A DNA stretch of 6,669 nucleotides. Source: Hyphomicrobiales bacterium. Its GTDB lineage: Bacteria; Pseudomonadota; Alphaproteobacteria; Rhizobiales; Kaistiaceae. The position numbers and the translations under genes are program-made. The stretch lies in assembly GCA_017305815.1 (NCBI GenBank), contig JAFKJZ010000522.1:1-6669 (forward strand). Reading direction: 5' to 3'. Numbering within the stretch: the stretch's first letter is position 1; every line of letters begins with the position of its first letter. This document shows positions 1-6,669 of this stretch, one piece after another. Under the pieces are notes generated by a model. It searched no databases. It was not told the DNA's origin and was given only the letters and a program-made list of their open reading frames with translations.

Positions 1-356
1 TCCTCGAGATGCTCCTTGCGGATCTTCGCCGCCGCGCGACGCACGCTCTCGACCTCGAGCGCGTTGCGGATCACATAGGCTTCCTCGAGGGCGTCGCGCG
101 AGATGCCGGCGACGAATGTGCCTGTCTGGGCATAGACGTTGATCAGGCCCTCGTCGCTCAGCCGCTTCACGGCCTCGCGCACCGGCGTGCGCGACACGCC
201 GAGCTGCTCGGCGATCTCGATCTCGTTGACGGATTGGCCGGGACGCAGCTGGCCGATGATGATCAGCGTGCGGACGAGTTGGTAGATCTGGTCGCGCAGC
301 GGCGACTTGCGATCGAGGTTGACGAGCTGCAATTGCAGCAATGCCGCTTCGGCCAC
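1..356 (-). CDS. GntR-family (FadR/FCD subfamily) transcriptional regulator, N-terminal part, cut by window edge
   Basis: The - strand encodes 118 residues before the window ends; full family members are usually about 210-250 residues, so roughly half is visible. Residues about 19-85 form a GntR winged helix: an SPLRDQIYQLVRTLI helix, then LRPGQSVNEIEIAEQLGVSR, TPVREAVKRLSDEGL (the recognition-helix signature of the family) and the wing AQTGTFVAG. From about residue 88, DALEEAYVIRNALEVESVRRAA looks like the start of an FCD all-helical ligand-binding domain. The start is a GTG at 354-356: an in-frame TGA (372-374) lies just upstream, and GAAAGG sits 9 bases before the GTG. It is divergent from the sugar operon, so it probably controls that operon and itself. 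FCD regulators usually bind small organic acids or sugar acids; the effector here is unknown. Family assignment is firm; the target is inferred from position and the shared motif. Confidence 0.93.
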   Translation of the reverse strand, partial: MAEAALLQLQLVNLDRKSPLRDQIYQLVRTLIIIGQLRPGQSVNEIEIAEQLGVSRTPVREAVKRLSDEGLINVYAQTGTFVAGISRDALEEAYVIRNALEVESVRRAAAKIRKEHLE

Positions 357-365
357 CCGTTCAGA

Positions 366-371
366 CCTTTC
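366..371 (-). promoter_or_regulatory. Ribosome binding site of the GntR regulator
   Basis: Read on the - strand this is GAAAGG, 9 bases before the GTG start at 356. It lies between the upstream in-frame stop (372-374) and the GTG, so it fixes the start codon. Confidence 0.7.
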
Positions 372-457
372 TCAAATCGCCGGTGCCGGCCAAGCCGGTC
401 CGGGCATCCAGCAGCATCGCTCGGCTTTCGCGGCCGCACGACCTGTTTCGTATTACT

Positions 458-473
458 GTTATATTAGTCTGGC
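458..473. promoter_or_regulatory. Candidate regulator binding site A (regulator-proximal)
   Basis: The + strand reads GTTATATTAGTCTGGC. Bases 456-468 (CTGTTATATTAGT) are the exact reverse complement of 655-667. Against the imperfect palindrome GTTAYAYTARTRTAAC, derived from copy B, this copy matches 13 of 16 positions, with the right half-site degraded. Such short AT-centred dyads between divergent genes are typical GntR operators, but the GntR assignment is inferred from position. Confidence 0.6.
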
Positions 474-485
474 GCATGGTCGCAA
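458..485 (-). promoter_or_regulatory. Candidate promoter of the GntR regulator
   Basis: On the - strand, TTGCGA (480-485) and TATAAC (458-463) are separated by 16 bases and resemble sigma-70 -35 and -10 boxes (4/6 and 5/6 matches). The -10 box lies inside motif copy A, so a protein bound there would block this promoter, which suggests autoregulation. Transcription would start near 451, giving a leader of about 95 bases. This is prediction only. Confidence 0.45.
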
Positions 486-551
486 GCATAGCCGCCTCGG
501 ATCGGGGAAGCCGGCAATCCGCTCCCTTTTGTTGAAATCTGGAAGAAGTTG

Positions 552-566
552 ATCGTTTTCAACGAT
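552..566. repeat. Perfect inverted repeat in the divergent region
   Basis: ATCGTT, spacer TTC, AACGAT: a 6-base perfect dyad. A second overlapping dyad, GTTGA (548-552) with TCAAC (559-563), shares its centre region. It lies midway between motif copies A and B and differs from them in sequence. It could be an operator for a second regulator or a chance hairpin. Confidence 0.4.
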
Positions 567-591
567 ATGCCAGACAAAACCATACCGCAAC

Positions 592-601
592 ATTCATGAA
601 T
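592..601. repeat. Ten-base perfect palindrome
   Basis: ATTCATGAAT reads identically on both strands. It lies about 50 bases upstream of the predicted operon -35 box, a position where an activator could act. One palindrome of this length is weak evidence by itself. Confidence 0.3.
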
Positions 602-642
602 TGAATCCACAGCCTCGCCTCCAACTTGGCGTTGAAGGCTGC

Positions 643-672
643 TTGACACGTTACACTAATATAACAGACAGT
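643..672 (+). promoter_or_regulatory. Candidate promoter of the sugar operon
   Basis: A perfect TTGACA -35 box (643-648) is followed after 18 bases by a poor -10 (GACAGT, 667-672), which keeps only the A at position 2 and the T at position 6 among the strongest conserved bases. Motif copy B fills the spacer, a classic arrangement for repression. An alternative -10, TATAAC at 660-665, is better in sequence but is only 11 bases from TTGACA and 22 from TTGAAG (632-637). The leader would be about 190 bases. Confidence 0.4.
650..665. promoter_or_regulatory. Candidate regulator binding site B (operon-proximal)
   Basis: The + strand reads GTTACACTAATATAAC, an imperfect palindrome in which 12 of 16 positions are self-complementary and the outer GTTA/TAAC arms are perfect. 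Bases 655-667 repeat the sequence of site A in inverted orientation. Centre-to-centre distance to site A is 192 bases. Overlap with the predicted core promoter suggests repression, and two distant copies would permit DNA looping; both points are inference. Confidence 0.62.
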
Positions 673-752
673 GCCGTCGTGCTTCGGCCGACTGAGGAGG
701 CGGTCGATGCGCGCAGGGGAGGAGACCTCGCAACGTCGCGCCATTCACCCGG

Positions 753-802
753 AGTCCGCCAGGACTGCCGGCGGAGGATCGCGCCCGAACGGCGACCGTT
801 CG
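753..802 (+). other. Two predicted hairpins in the operon leader
   Basis: In the leader upstream of 867, AGTCC (753-757) pairs with GGACT (762-766) around a 4-base loop. CGAACGG (786-792) pairs perfectly with CCGTTCG (796-802) around a CGA loop. No T-run follows, so these are not intrinsic terminators. They may stabilise the transcript or shape ribosome access, or may simply reflect GC-rich sequence. Confidence 0.35.
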
Positions 803-851
803 CTTCCCCGGCATGCAGATGGGGCCTGCCGCGAGACCGGCGGGTTCGAGA

Positions 852-860
852 GGGAGGAAG
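852..860 (+). promoter_or_regulatory. Ribosome binding site of the TIM-barrel gene
   Basis: GGGAGGAAG precedes the ATG at 867; the GGAGG core (853-857) ends 9 bases before it. This favours 867 over the in-frame ATG at 813, which would add an 18-residue Arg/Gly-rich stretch unlike the rest of the protein. Confidence 0.8.
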
Positions 861-866
861 AGCGAG

Positions 867-1919
867 ATGGCGGATCCAAACAACTATCCGAAGCTGCACA
901 ACGCCGCGTGGCCGGGCGTCGTCGGCAAGGGCGGGGAGGGCGGCGAGCCCGTCATCCCGCTCGACACCCTGTTGGAGCTGACCGCCAAGGCGGAAGTCGA
1001 CGGACAGAAATTCGACGGCATCGATCTCTGGCTGGCCGATCCGCATCTCTCGATCGACAGCGACCGCGACCAGGTCAAGCGCATGGTCGACCATATCGCG
1101 AGCTACGGCCTCAAGGTCGGCTCGTTCGTGGCGCCGATCTGGGCGGGCGCCGGCGGTGGCTCGGCCATGGGCTCGGCCGATGACCGCAAGCGCTTCGTCT
1201 CGCAGGTTCGCAAGGCCGCGCAAATCGGCGAACAGATGCGCGAACTCGGCATCCGGCCGACCGGCGGCATCCGCATCGATTCCTCCACCGGCGTCGGCGA
1301 CTGGGACAAGGATCCCGTCGGCAACACCAAGCTGATCGCCGAGACGTTCCGCGAGGCCGGCAAGGCGGCGCAGGACCATGGCGAGTTCGTCGTCGCCGAG
1401 GGCGAGATCTGCTGGGGCGGCATGCAGTCCTGGCGCGAGAATGTCCGCCTGCTCGAAGAAGTCGGCATGCCCGGGATCGTCGGCTACCAGGCCGACATGG
1501 CGCATTCGATGCTTTTCACCCTCGGTTACAACGCCGAGAAGGATCGCCTGCTTCCCGAGGGCTATGACTGGCAGGACCGCTCGGTCCTCGACGCCGCCTA
1601 CAAGAAGGTCGCCGACGCGCTCCGCCCCTGGACCTACGATTTCCACGTCGCCCAGAACGACGGCACCGTGTTCGGCTCCGGCGACCACGAGAAGACCGGC
1701 CGCCACGTCCAGGTCACCGACCCGAACGGCAAGCTCGATGTCACCAAGCATGCCGGCTACTGGCTGCGCGACGACGCGGGCAACCTGACCAAGAAGATGC
1801 GCCACATCGCCTGGGACGGCTGCATGTTCCCCAATTCGGTGATGACCGCGCAGCAGACCTGGAACGACGTTCTGGGGGCGATGATCAAGGTGCGCGACGC
1901 CCATGGCTGGCGCGAATAA
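867..1919 (+). CDS. Sugar isomerase/epimerase-like TIM-barrel protein (xylose isomerase-like superfamily)
   Basis: This 350-residue protein has no signal peptide, so it is cytoplasmic. Its alternating pattern fits the AP-endonuclease-2/xylose-isomerase-like TIM barrel: [12 protein letters not shown] (about 49-60), [12 protein letters not shown] (81-92), a helical stretch to about 125, GIRIDSS (134-140), [10 protein letters not shown] (174-183), [10 protein letters not shown] (205-214), [11 protein letters not shown] (255-265), and [10 protein letters not shown] near the C-terminus. Acidic and His residues at expected barrel-end positions (E178 or E180, D210, H213, H260) could bind a divalent metal, as in this superfamily; the exact set is inferred. 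At about 350 residues it is longer than typical 260-300-residue IolE/Hyi-type members, with an extra C-terminal part rich in Trp, Asp and His (from about 270). First gene of the operon, 19 bases before the Gfo/Idh gene, so it probably converts that enzyme's product or substrate by epimerisation, isomerisation or elimination. Fold is confident; reaction and substrate are unknown. Confidence 0.85.
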   Translation: MADPNNYPKLHNAAWPGVVGKGGEGGEPVIPLDTLLELTAKAEVDGQKFDGIDLWLADPHLSIDSDRDQVKRMVDHIASYGLKVGSFVAPIWAGAGGGSAMGSADDRKRFVSQVRKAAQIGEQMRELGIRPTGGIRIDSSTGVGDWDKDPVGNTKLIAETFREAGKAAQDHGEFVVAEGEICWGGMQSWRENVRLLEEVGMPGIVGYQADMAHSMLFTLGYNAEKDRLLPEGYDWQDRSVLDAAYKKVADALRPWTYDFHVAQNDGTVFGSGDHEKTGRHVQVTDPNGKLDVTKHAGYWLRDDAGNLTKKMRHIAWDGCMFPNSVMTAQQTWNDVLGAMIKVRDAHGWRE

Positions 1920-1925
1920 GGCTCC

Positions 1926-1931
1926 GGGGGA
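1926..1931 (+). promoter_or_regulatory. Ribosome binding site of the Gfo/Idh gene
   Basis: GGGGGA lies 7 bases before the ATG at 1939, within the 19-base gap after the TIM-barrel stop. It favours 1939 over the in-frame ATG at 1903, which overlaps the upstream gene and would put 12 extra residues before the Rossmann strand. Confidence 0.55.
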
Positions 1932-1938
1932 TTTCAGG

Positions 1939-3081
<1,143 letters not shown>

Positions 3082-3095
3082 GCGGCATCACGGCG

Positions 3096-4616
3096 ATGAA
3101 CTCCGCAACCCCCCTCGCGATCCAGGTGCAGTCGGTGACCAAGAGCTTTCTCGGTCAGCGTGCGCTGGACGACATCGACTTCGAGGTTGCTCGCGGCGAG
3201 GTGCATGGCCTGGTCGGCAAGAACGGCGCCGGCAAGTCCACCTTCATGAAGATCCTGTCGGGCGCCCAGCCGCCCGACAGTGGTCAGATCATCGTCGCCG
3301 GCACAGCCTTCAAGGCGCTCAATCCGGCCGAGGGACGCGCGGCGGGCATCGCCATCGTCTACCAGAATCCCGAACTGCATCTCGATCTCTCGGTCGCGGC
3401 CAACATCTTCCTCGGCGCCGAGCCCCGCAAGGGCTTCGGCGTCCTCGACGACAAGGCGATGGCGGCGCGGGCGACCGAGCTGCTGGCCCGGCTCGGGCTC
3501 GATCTTCCCGTCAACAAGCGCCTCGGCGATCTCGACATCGCCGACCGTCAGCAGGTCGCGATCGCCAAGGCCGTGCGCGAGAAGGCGCATGTGCTGCTGC
3601 TCGACGAACCGACGGCGGCACTGAACAAGGCGCAGGCGGAATTCCTGTTCCGGCTGATCCGCGATCTCGCCAGGCAGGGCATGGCGATCGTCTATGTCTC
3701 GCATCATCTCGACGAGGTCCTGGCGATCTCGGACCGCATCACGGTTCTGCGCAACGGCCGCAAGGTCGCGGTGGTCGAGGGCAAGAGCGCCGACAAGGAC
3801 GGGCTGATCTCGATGATCGTCGGGCGCACGCTCGACGCGGTCGAGACGCATCGCAGTCCGCGGTCGCGGACGGATCCGTTCCTGATCATGGAGAGCGTCT
3901 CCAGCCCGGGCGGGCTCGACAATGTCTCGCTCGAGGTCGCCAAGGGCGAGATCGTCGGCGTGACGGGTTTGATTGGCGGCGGCGCCAATGCGCTCGCGGC
4001 CGTGATCGGCGGGCTCGACCATCGCGACCTCTCCGGGCGGATGACGCTGGGTGGCGAACCCTATGCGCCCCGCGCCGTGCGCGAGGCGATCGCCCGCGGC
4101 GTGCTGTTCATTCCCGAGGACATGCGGGGGCGCGGCCTGGTCATGGGGCTTTCGATCGCCAAGAACATCTCGCTCGCCGCGCTCCGCTCGCTGTCGAAGC
4201 TGGGCTGGCTCAAGCTCGCGAAAGAAACCGGCGTCGCCACCGAAATGTCGGAGCGGCTCGATCTCAATCCGCGCGTGCCCAGCCGCGAGGTGCGGTTTCT
4301 CAGCGGCGGCAACCAGCGCAAGGCGCTGCTCGGCCGCGCCATCTTCGCCGATGGCCGGCTGTTCGTGCTGGAGGAGCCGACGCAGGGCGTCGACGTCGAA
4401 TCGCAGCGCCAGATCCATGATCACCTGCGCAGCCTCGCCGACAAGGGCGCGACCGTCGTGTTCGTCTCGACCGACCTCGAGGAGCTGATCGCGCTTGCCG
4501 ACCGCATCCTGGTCCTGCGCGCCGGCCGGATCGAGCAGGAGCTGTCGCCCGCAGGCCTCGATCCGCAGCAATTGCTCGTGGCCATCCAAACCCAAAGCGC
4601 CCGGAGCGTGAACTGA
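3096..4616 (+). CDS. CUT2-family sugar ABC transporter, tandem ATP-binding protein (RbsA/XylG type)
   Basis: A 506-residue protein with two nucleotide-binding domains in one chain, the normal length and layout for ribose-type importers. Domain 1 (about 8-245) has Walker A GKNGAGKS (41-48), Q-loop Q90, Walker B VLLLDEP (166-172) and H-loop H203. Its ABC signature, normally LSxGQQ, reads LDIADRQQ (146-153), an unusual departure. Domain 2 (about 262-500) has a degenerate Walker A, GLIGGGANAL (291-300), with no Lys. Its signature LSGGNQ (402-407) is intact, Walker B reads LFVLEEP (423-428 region) with Glu for the usual Asp, and the H-loop position is not His (FVSTDLEE). So domain 1 Walker A with domain 2 signature makes one competent ATP site, and the other site looks inactive. 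The start at 3096 lies 14 bases after the previous stop with only a weak Shine-Dalgarno sequence, suggesting translation coupled to upstream ribosomes. Its stop overlaps the permease start. It powers import from the cytoplasmic face. Confidence 0.95.
   Translation: MNSATPLAIQVQSVTKSFLGQRALDDIDFEVARGEVHGLVGKNGAGKSTFMKILSGAQPPDSGQIIVAGTAFKALNPAEGRAAGIAIVYQNPELHLDLSVAANIFLGAEPRKGFGVLDDKAMAARATELLARLGLDLPVNKRLGDLDIADRQQVAIAKAVREKAHVLLLDEPTAALNKAQAEFLFRLIRDLARQGMAIVYVSHHLDEVLAISDRITVLRNGRKVAVVEGKSADKDGLISMIVGRTLDAVETHRSPRSRTDPFLIMESVSSPGGLDNVSLEVAKGEIVGVTGLIGGGANALAAVIGGLDHRDLSGRMTLGGEPYAPRAVREAIARGVLFIPEDMRGRGLVMGLSIAKNISLAALRSLSKLGWLKLAKETGVATEMSERLDLNPRVPSREVRFLSGGNQRKALLGRAIFADGRLFVLEEPTQGVDVESQRQIHDHLRSLADKGATVVFVSTDLEELIALADRILVLRAGRIEQELSPAGLDPQQLLVAIQTQSARSVN
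4603..4606 (+). promoter_or_regulatory. Ribosome binding site of the permease, with start/stop overlap
   Basis: GGAG ends 9 bases before the permease ATG (4616-4618). The ATPase stop TGA (4614-4616) shares its A with that ATG (TGATG), a typical arrangement for translational coupling of two subunits needed in fixed ratio. Confidence 0.65.
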
Positions 4617-5587
4617 TGACCTCTTCCGCCGCTACCGCCGCCCAGCCGGCGGGCCGCAAGTCCGGGGCTTCCCGCAAGGTCGATATCGGCCGCTACACGC
4701 TGCTGATCGTGCTGCTGCTGATCGTGGTGATCACGGCCATCGGCAATCCGCGCTTCCTGTCGGTCAACAACCTGCTCAACATCCTGTTCCAGGTTTCGGC
4801 GCTCGGCATCGTCGCCGCCGGCCAGACCATCCTGTTGATCGCCGGCGGCCTCGACCTTTCGGTCGGCGCGGCGCTTTCGGTTGCCGGCCTCGCCACGGCG
4901 CTGACGATCATGCACACCGGCTCCGCCGTGCTCGGCATCCTCGCCGGCGTCGCCGCCGGCACGCTCATCGGCGCGATCAACGGCATGCTGGTCTCGACCA
5001 ACCGCGCCACGCCCTTCATCATCACGCTCGGCACGATGACCTTCCTGCAGGGCGTCGCCATCCTGATGTCGGGCGGCAGCCCGATCAACGGCACCGGCGC
5101 GCTGTTCGACGTGTTCGGCCTCGGCGATTTCCTGCGCGTGCCGTGGCCCGTCTACGCCATGATCCTCGCCATCGCCGTGATGTTCCTGATCCTGCGCTTC
5201 ACCACGCTCGGCCGCTACGCCTTCGCGATCGGCGGCAACGAGGAAGCGGCGCGGCTTTCCGGCATTCCGGTCCGGCGCATCAAGATCGCGCTCTATGCGC
5301 TGAGCGGCCTCTTCGTTGGCGTCGCCGGCGTCATCCTCACCGGCGTCCTCGACTCGGGCCTGCCCAGCATGGGCACGGGCTACGAGCTGCGCGCCATCGC
5401 GGCCGTGGTCATCGGCGGCACGCCGCTGATCGGTGGCCGCGGCTCGGTCATCGGCACGTTGGGCGGCGTCCTGCTGCTCGGGCTGGTGAGCAACAGCATG
5501 AACCTTCTCGGTGTCGGCGCGAATTTCCAGAGCGCCGTGCTGGGATTGATCATAACCGCGGCGGTCCTGCTGCAGAAAAAAGCCTAA
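4616..5587 (+). CDS. CUT2-family sugar ABC transporter, inner-membrane permease (RbsC type)
   Basis: A 323-residue hydrophobic protein, the usual size for BPD_transp_2 permeases, predicted to span the inner membrane 8-10 times. A polar cytoplasmic N-terminus (1-26, Ala/Ser/Lys/Arg-rich) leads into a first membrane segment at about 28-43. Further segments lie near 60-77, 84-98, 104-124, 133-151, 178-194, 223-245, 259-270 and 280-320. Family landmarks include GQTILLIAGGLDLSVGA (69-85), the cytoplasmic coupling stretch GGNEEAARLSGIPVRRIK (206-223) that contacts the ATPase, and AVVIGGTPLIGGRGSVIGT (263-281). It forms, normally as a homodimer, the channel through which the sugar passes from the binding protein to the cytoplasm. 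No truncation or frameshift is visible. Substrate cannot be read from a permease of this family. Confidence 0.95.
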   Translation: MTSSAATAAQPAGRKSGASRKVDIGRYTLLIVLLLIVVITAIGNPRFLSVNNLLNILFQVSALGIVAAGQTILLIAGGLDLSVGAALSVAGLATALTIMHTGSAVLGILAGVAAGTLIGAINGMLVSTNRATPFIITLGTMTFLQGVAILMSGGSPINGTGALFDVFGLGDFLRVPWPVYAMILAIAVMFLILRFTTLGRYAFAIGGNEEAARLSGIPVRRIKIALYALSGLFVGVAGVILTGVLDSGLPSMGTGYELRAIAAVVIGGTPLIGGRGSVIGTLGGVLLLGLVSNSMNLLGVGANFQSAVLGLIITAAVLLQKKA

Positions 5588-5613
5588 CCGGCACGCCGCT
5601 TCACAAGGACGTC

Positions 5614-5621
5614 AAAGGAGG
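5614..5621 (+). promoter_or_regulatory. Strong ribosome binding site of the binding protein
   Basis: AAAGGAGG is a near-perfect anti-Shine-Dalgarno complement, 9 bases before the ATG at 5631. It is the strongest such site in the window and fits the need for many binding proteins per transporter. The 43-base gap (5588-5630) shows no terminator or promoter. Confidence 0.85.
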
Positions 5622-5630
5622 AGACGACCC

Positions 5631-6641
5631 ATGACTATCACGAGGAGAGCCCTTGCGGTTCTGGCGCTCGGAACGGCGCTGATGGCGCCGAGCCTGTCGC
5701 AGGCGGCCGAGAAGACCATCGCCTTCATGCGCGGCGGTCCGGATCCCTACTACCAGTTCGGCATGAACGCCGCCCAGGCCGCCGCCGACAAGCTCGGCGT
5801 CAAGCTGATCACCTATTCGGCGAACAACGACCCGACCCAGGAACTCGCCAACGTCCAGGACGCGATCACCAAGGGCGTCGACGGCATCCTGATCTATGCG
5901 GTGTCGCTGTCGTCGGAAAAGGCCGCCATCGCCCAGGCCAAGAAGGCCGGCGTGCCGATCTTCTTCCAGTATGGCTATGACGAGTCGATCCTGGCGGATT
6001 CGGCTGGCATCATGCAGATCGATCTCTACCGGTTCGGCGAACCCGTCGGCGAGGCGATCGGCAAGCTGCTGCCGGAGGGCGAATACGCCACCATCACCGG
6101 CAAGCTCGGCCGCGGCGACGCGGAAGCCTTCGTGCAGTCGTTCAAGAACGGCATCGCGAAGTCCGGCTCCAAGGCGGTCAGCGTTGCCGACCTCGCGGCC
6201 GACTGGGACCGCCAGAAGGCCATGGACGCCGCCTCGCAGATCCTGGCGGCGCATCCGAACGTCAAGGCGATCTATGCCGCCAATGACGACATGGCCGTTG
6301 GCGTCGCGATTGCCATCGAGCGCGCCGGCAAGACCGGCCAGATCCTGATCGGCGGCAACAATGGCGCCCCCTACGGCGTCGAGCTGATCGAGAAGGGCCA
6401 GATGACCCTGACCGGCAGCAACCCGCCCTCGATCGCCTCCGTCCATGCGCTGCGCCTGCTGCTCGGCGTCATCGACGGTTCGGTCAAGCCCGGCCAGTTC
6501 TACTATGCGCCGAGCCAGGTGATCACCAAGGACAATCTGGCCGATGCCGCTCCCTGGGATGCAAAGCCGGAAATGGTCACCAAGTGGCTGGAAGAGCCGC
6601 TGCCGCAGGGCGCGGCGCCGCCGGTCCCGCCGACCAACTGA
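5631..6641 (+). CDS. CUT2-family sugar ABC transporter, periplasmic substrate-binding protein (RbsB type)
   Basis: A 336-residue secreted protein. Residues 1-25 are a Sec signal peptide: MTITRRAL basic start, hydrophobic ALAVLALGTALMAP, and a likely cut after SQA (25). There is no lipobox Cys, so the protein is free in the periplasm. From about 28 it follows the Peripla_BP_4 two-lobe fold: TIAFMRGGPDPYYQFGMN (29-46), GVDGILIYAVS (82-92), AGVPIFFQYGYD (106-117), YATITGKLGRGDAEAF (152-167), VKAIYAANDDMAVGVAIAI (211-229) and ILIGGNNGAPYGVELIEKG (238-256). PDPYYQ, D219 and N243/N244 occupy positions that contact sugar in ribose-binding relatives. The helix after the RGD stretch reads AEAFVQSFKNG, without the Arg that many sugar binders use there. 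A Pro-rich tail (328-336) ends the protein. Placement last in the order ATPase-permease-binding protein matches classical rbsACB order. The ligand is probably a monosaccharide, anhydrosugar or polyol; which one cannot be told. Confidence 0.94.
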   Translation: MTITRRALAVLALGTALMAPSLSQAAEKTIAFMRGGPDPYYQFGMNAAQAAADKLGVKLITYSANNDPTQELANVQDAITKGVDGILIYAVSLSSEKAAIAQAKKAGVPIFFQYGYDESILADSAGIMQIDLYRFGEPVGEAIGKLLPEGEYATITGKLGRGDAEAFVQSFKNGIAKSGSKAVSVADLAADWDRQKAMDAASQILAAHPNVKAIYAANDDMAVGVAIAIERAGKTGQILIGGNNGAPYGVELIEKGQMTLTGSNPPSIASVHALRLLLGVIDGSVKPGQFYYAPSQVITKDNLADAAPWDAKPEMVTKWLEEPLPQGAAPPVPPTN

Positions 6642-6669
6642 TGCGTTGCGGCCGGTGGACCTTCGGGCC
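6642..6669. other. Start of the downstream region, cut by window edge
   Basis: Only 28 bases follow the last stop. GGCC occurs at 6650-6653 and again at 6666-6669 and could be the start of a stem, but no T-run or complete hairpin is visible. Whether the operon continues cannot be decided here. Confidence 0.3.

Larger units (their letters stand above)
357..866. other. Divergent intergenic and regulatory region (510 bases)
   Basis: I find no convincing gene here. The region separates the GntR regulator from the operon. Bases about 357-440 are the GC-rich leader of the regulator and contain a small dyad at 386-398 (CCGGC, CAA, GCCGG). Bases about 440-670 are clearly more AT-rich than anything else in the window. 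They hold two inverted copies of ACTAATATAACAG, a dyad at 552-566, a palindrome at 592-601 and the likely promoters. Bases about 670-866 form a GC-rich 5' leader of about 190 bases for the operon, with hairpins at 753-766 and 786-802. The small open frames in it have no family-like sequence. Confidence 0.8.

Noticed and set aside
569..585. Possible third partial copy of the regulator motif (GCCAGAC followed by AAAACCATAC)
   Set aside because: It shares only the flank GCCAGAC with the reverse complement of site A and lacks the TAATATAAC core.
813..866. Upstream in-frame ATG that would extend the TIM-barrel protein by 18 residues
   Set aside because: The ATG at 867 has GGAGG at proper spacing, and the added residues are Arg/Gly-rich leader sequence.
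5601..6446. Open frame on the - strand antisense to the binding protein (281 codons)
   Set aside because: It mirrors the codon bias of the real gene; no motif, no ribosome binding site in a sensible place, and it conflicts with the operon.
6641..6669. ATG overlapping the binding-protein stop (TGATG) as the start of another gene
   Set aside because: Only nine residues are visible (MRCGRWTFG), with no Shine-Dalgarno sequence and no family resemblance. It cannot be supported from this window.

Overview
The window is a high-GC, tightly packed bacterial segment. It carries a carbohydrate uptake and catabolism operon on the + strand, read divergently from a GntR-type regulator cut by the left edge. 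GC-rich codon use, the gene types and the spacing fit an alphaproteobacterium, most likely Hyphomicrobiales (Rhizobiales). The genus cannot be decided from the sequence alone.

Layout. Bases 1-356 (- strand) hold the first 118 residues of a FadR/FCD-subfamily GntR regulator: its winged helix and the start of its ligand domain. Bases 357-866 are a 510-base divergent intergenic region. Its AT-rich middle (about 440-670) carries two inverted copies of one 13-base sequence, one near each predicted promoter, plus two further dyads. The 3' part (about 670-866) is a long GC-rich leader with predicted hairpins. Then follow five same-strand genes: a TIM-barrel sugar isomerase/epimerase-like protein (867-1919), a Gfo/Idh/MocA oxidoreductase (1939-3081), and a complete CUT2 (ribose-type) ABC importer made of a tandem ATPase (3096-4616), permease (4616-5587) and periplasmic binding protein (5631-6641). 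Gaps are 19, 14, -1 and 43 bases, so they are almost certainly one transcript.

How they work together (inference). The binding protein captures a sugar or polyol in the periplasm and the ATPase/permease pair imports it without phosphorylation. The Gfo/Idh enzyme oxidises it with NAD(P), and the TIM-barrel protein isomerises, epimerises or eliminates the keto product. No kinase, aldolase or glycosidase lies in the window, so the pathway must continue elsewhere. The oxidoreductase resembles the levoglucosan-dehydrogenase-like branch of its family, which makes sugar oxidation before any phosphorylation attractive, but the substrate is not fixed. The regulator probably binds the shared motif and releases it on binding a pathway metabolite.

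The most notable signals are the paired motif in the divergent region, an importer ATPase with unusually strong asymmetry between its two nucleotide sites, and the unassigned TIM-barrel/Gfo-Idh pair. I see no mobile element, CRISPR array, tRNA or rRNA.
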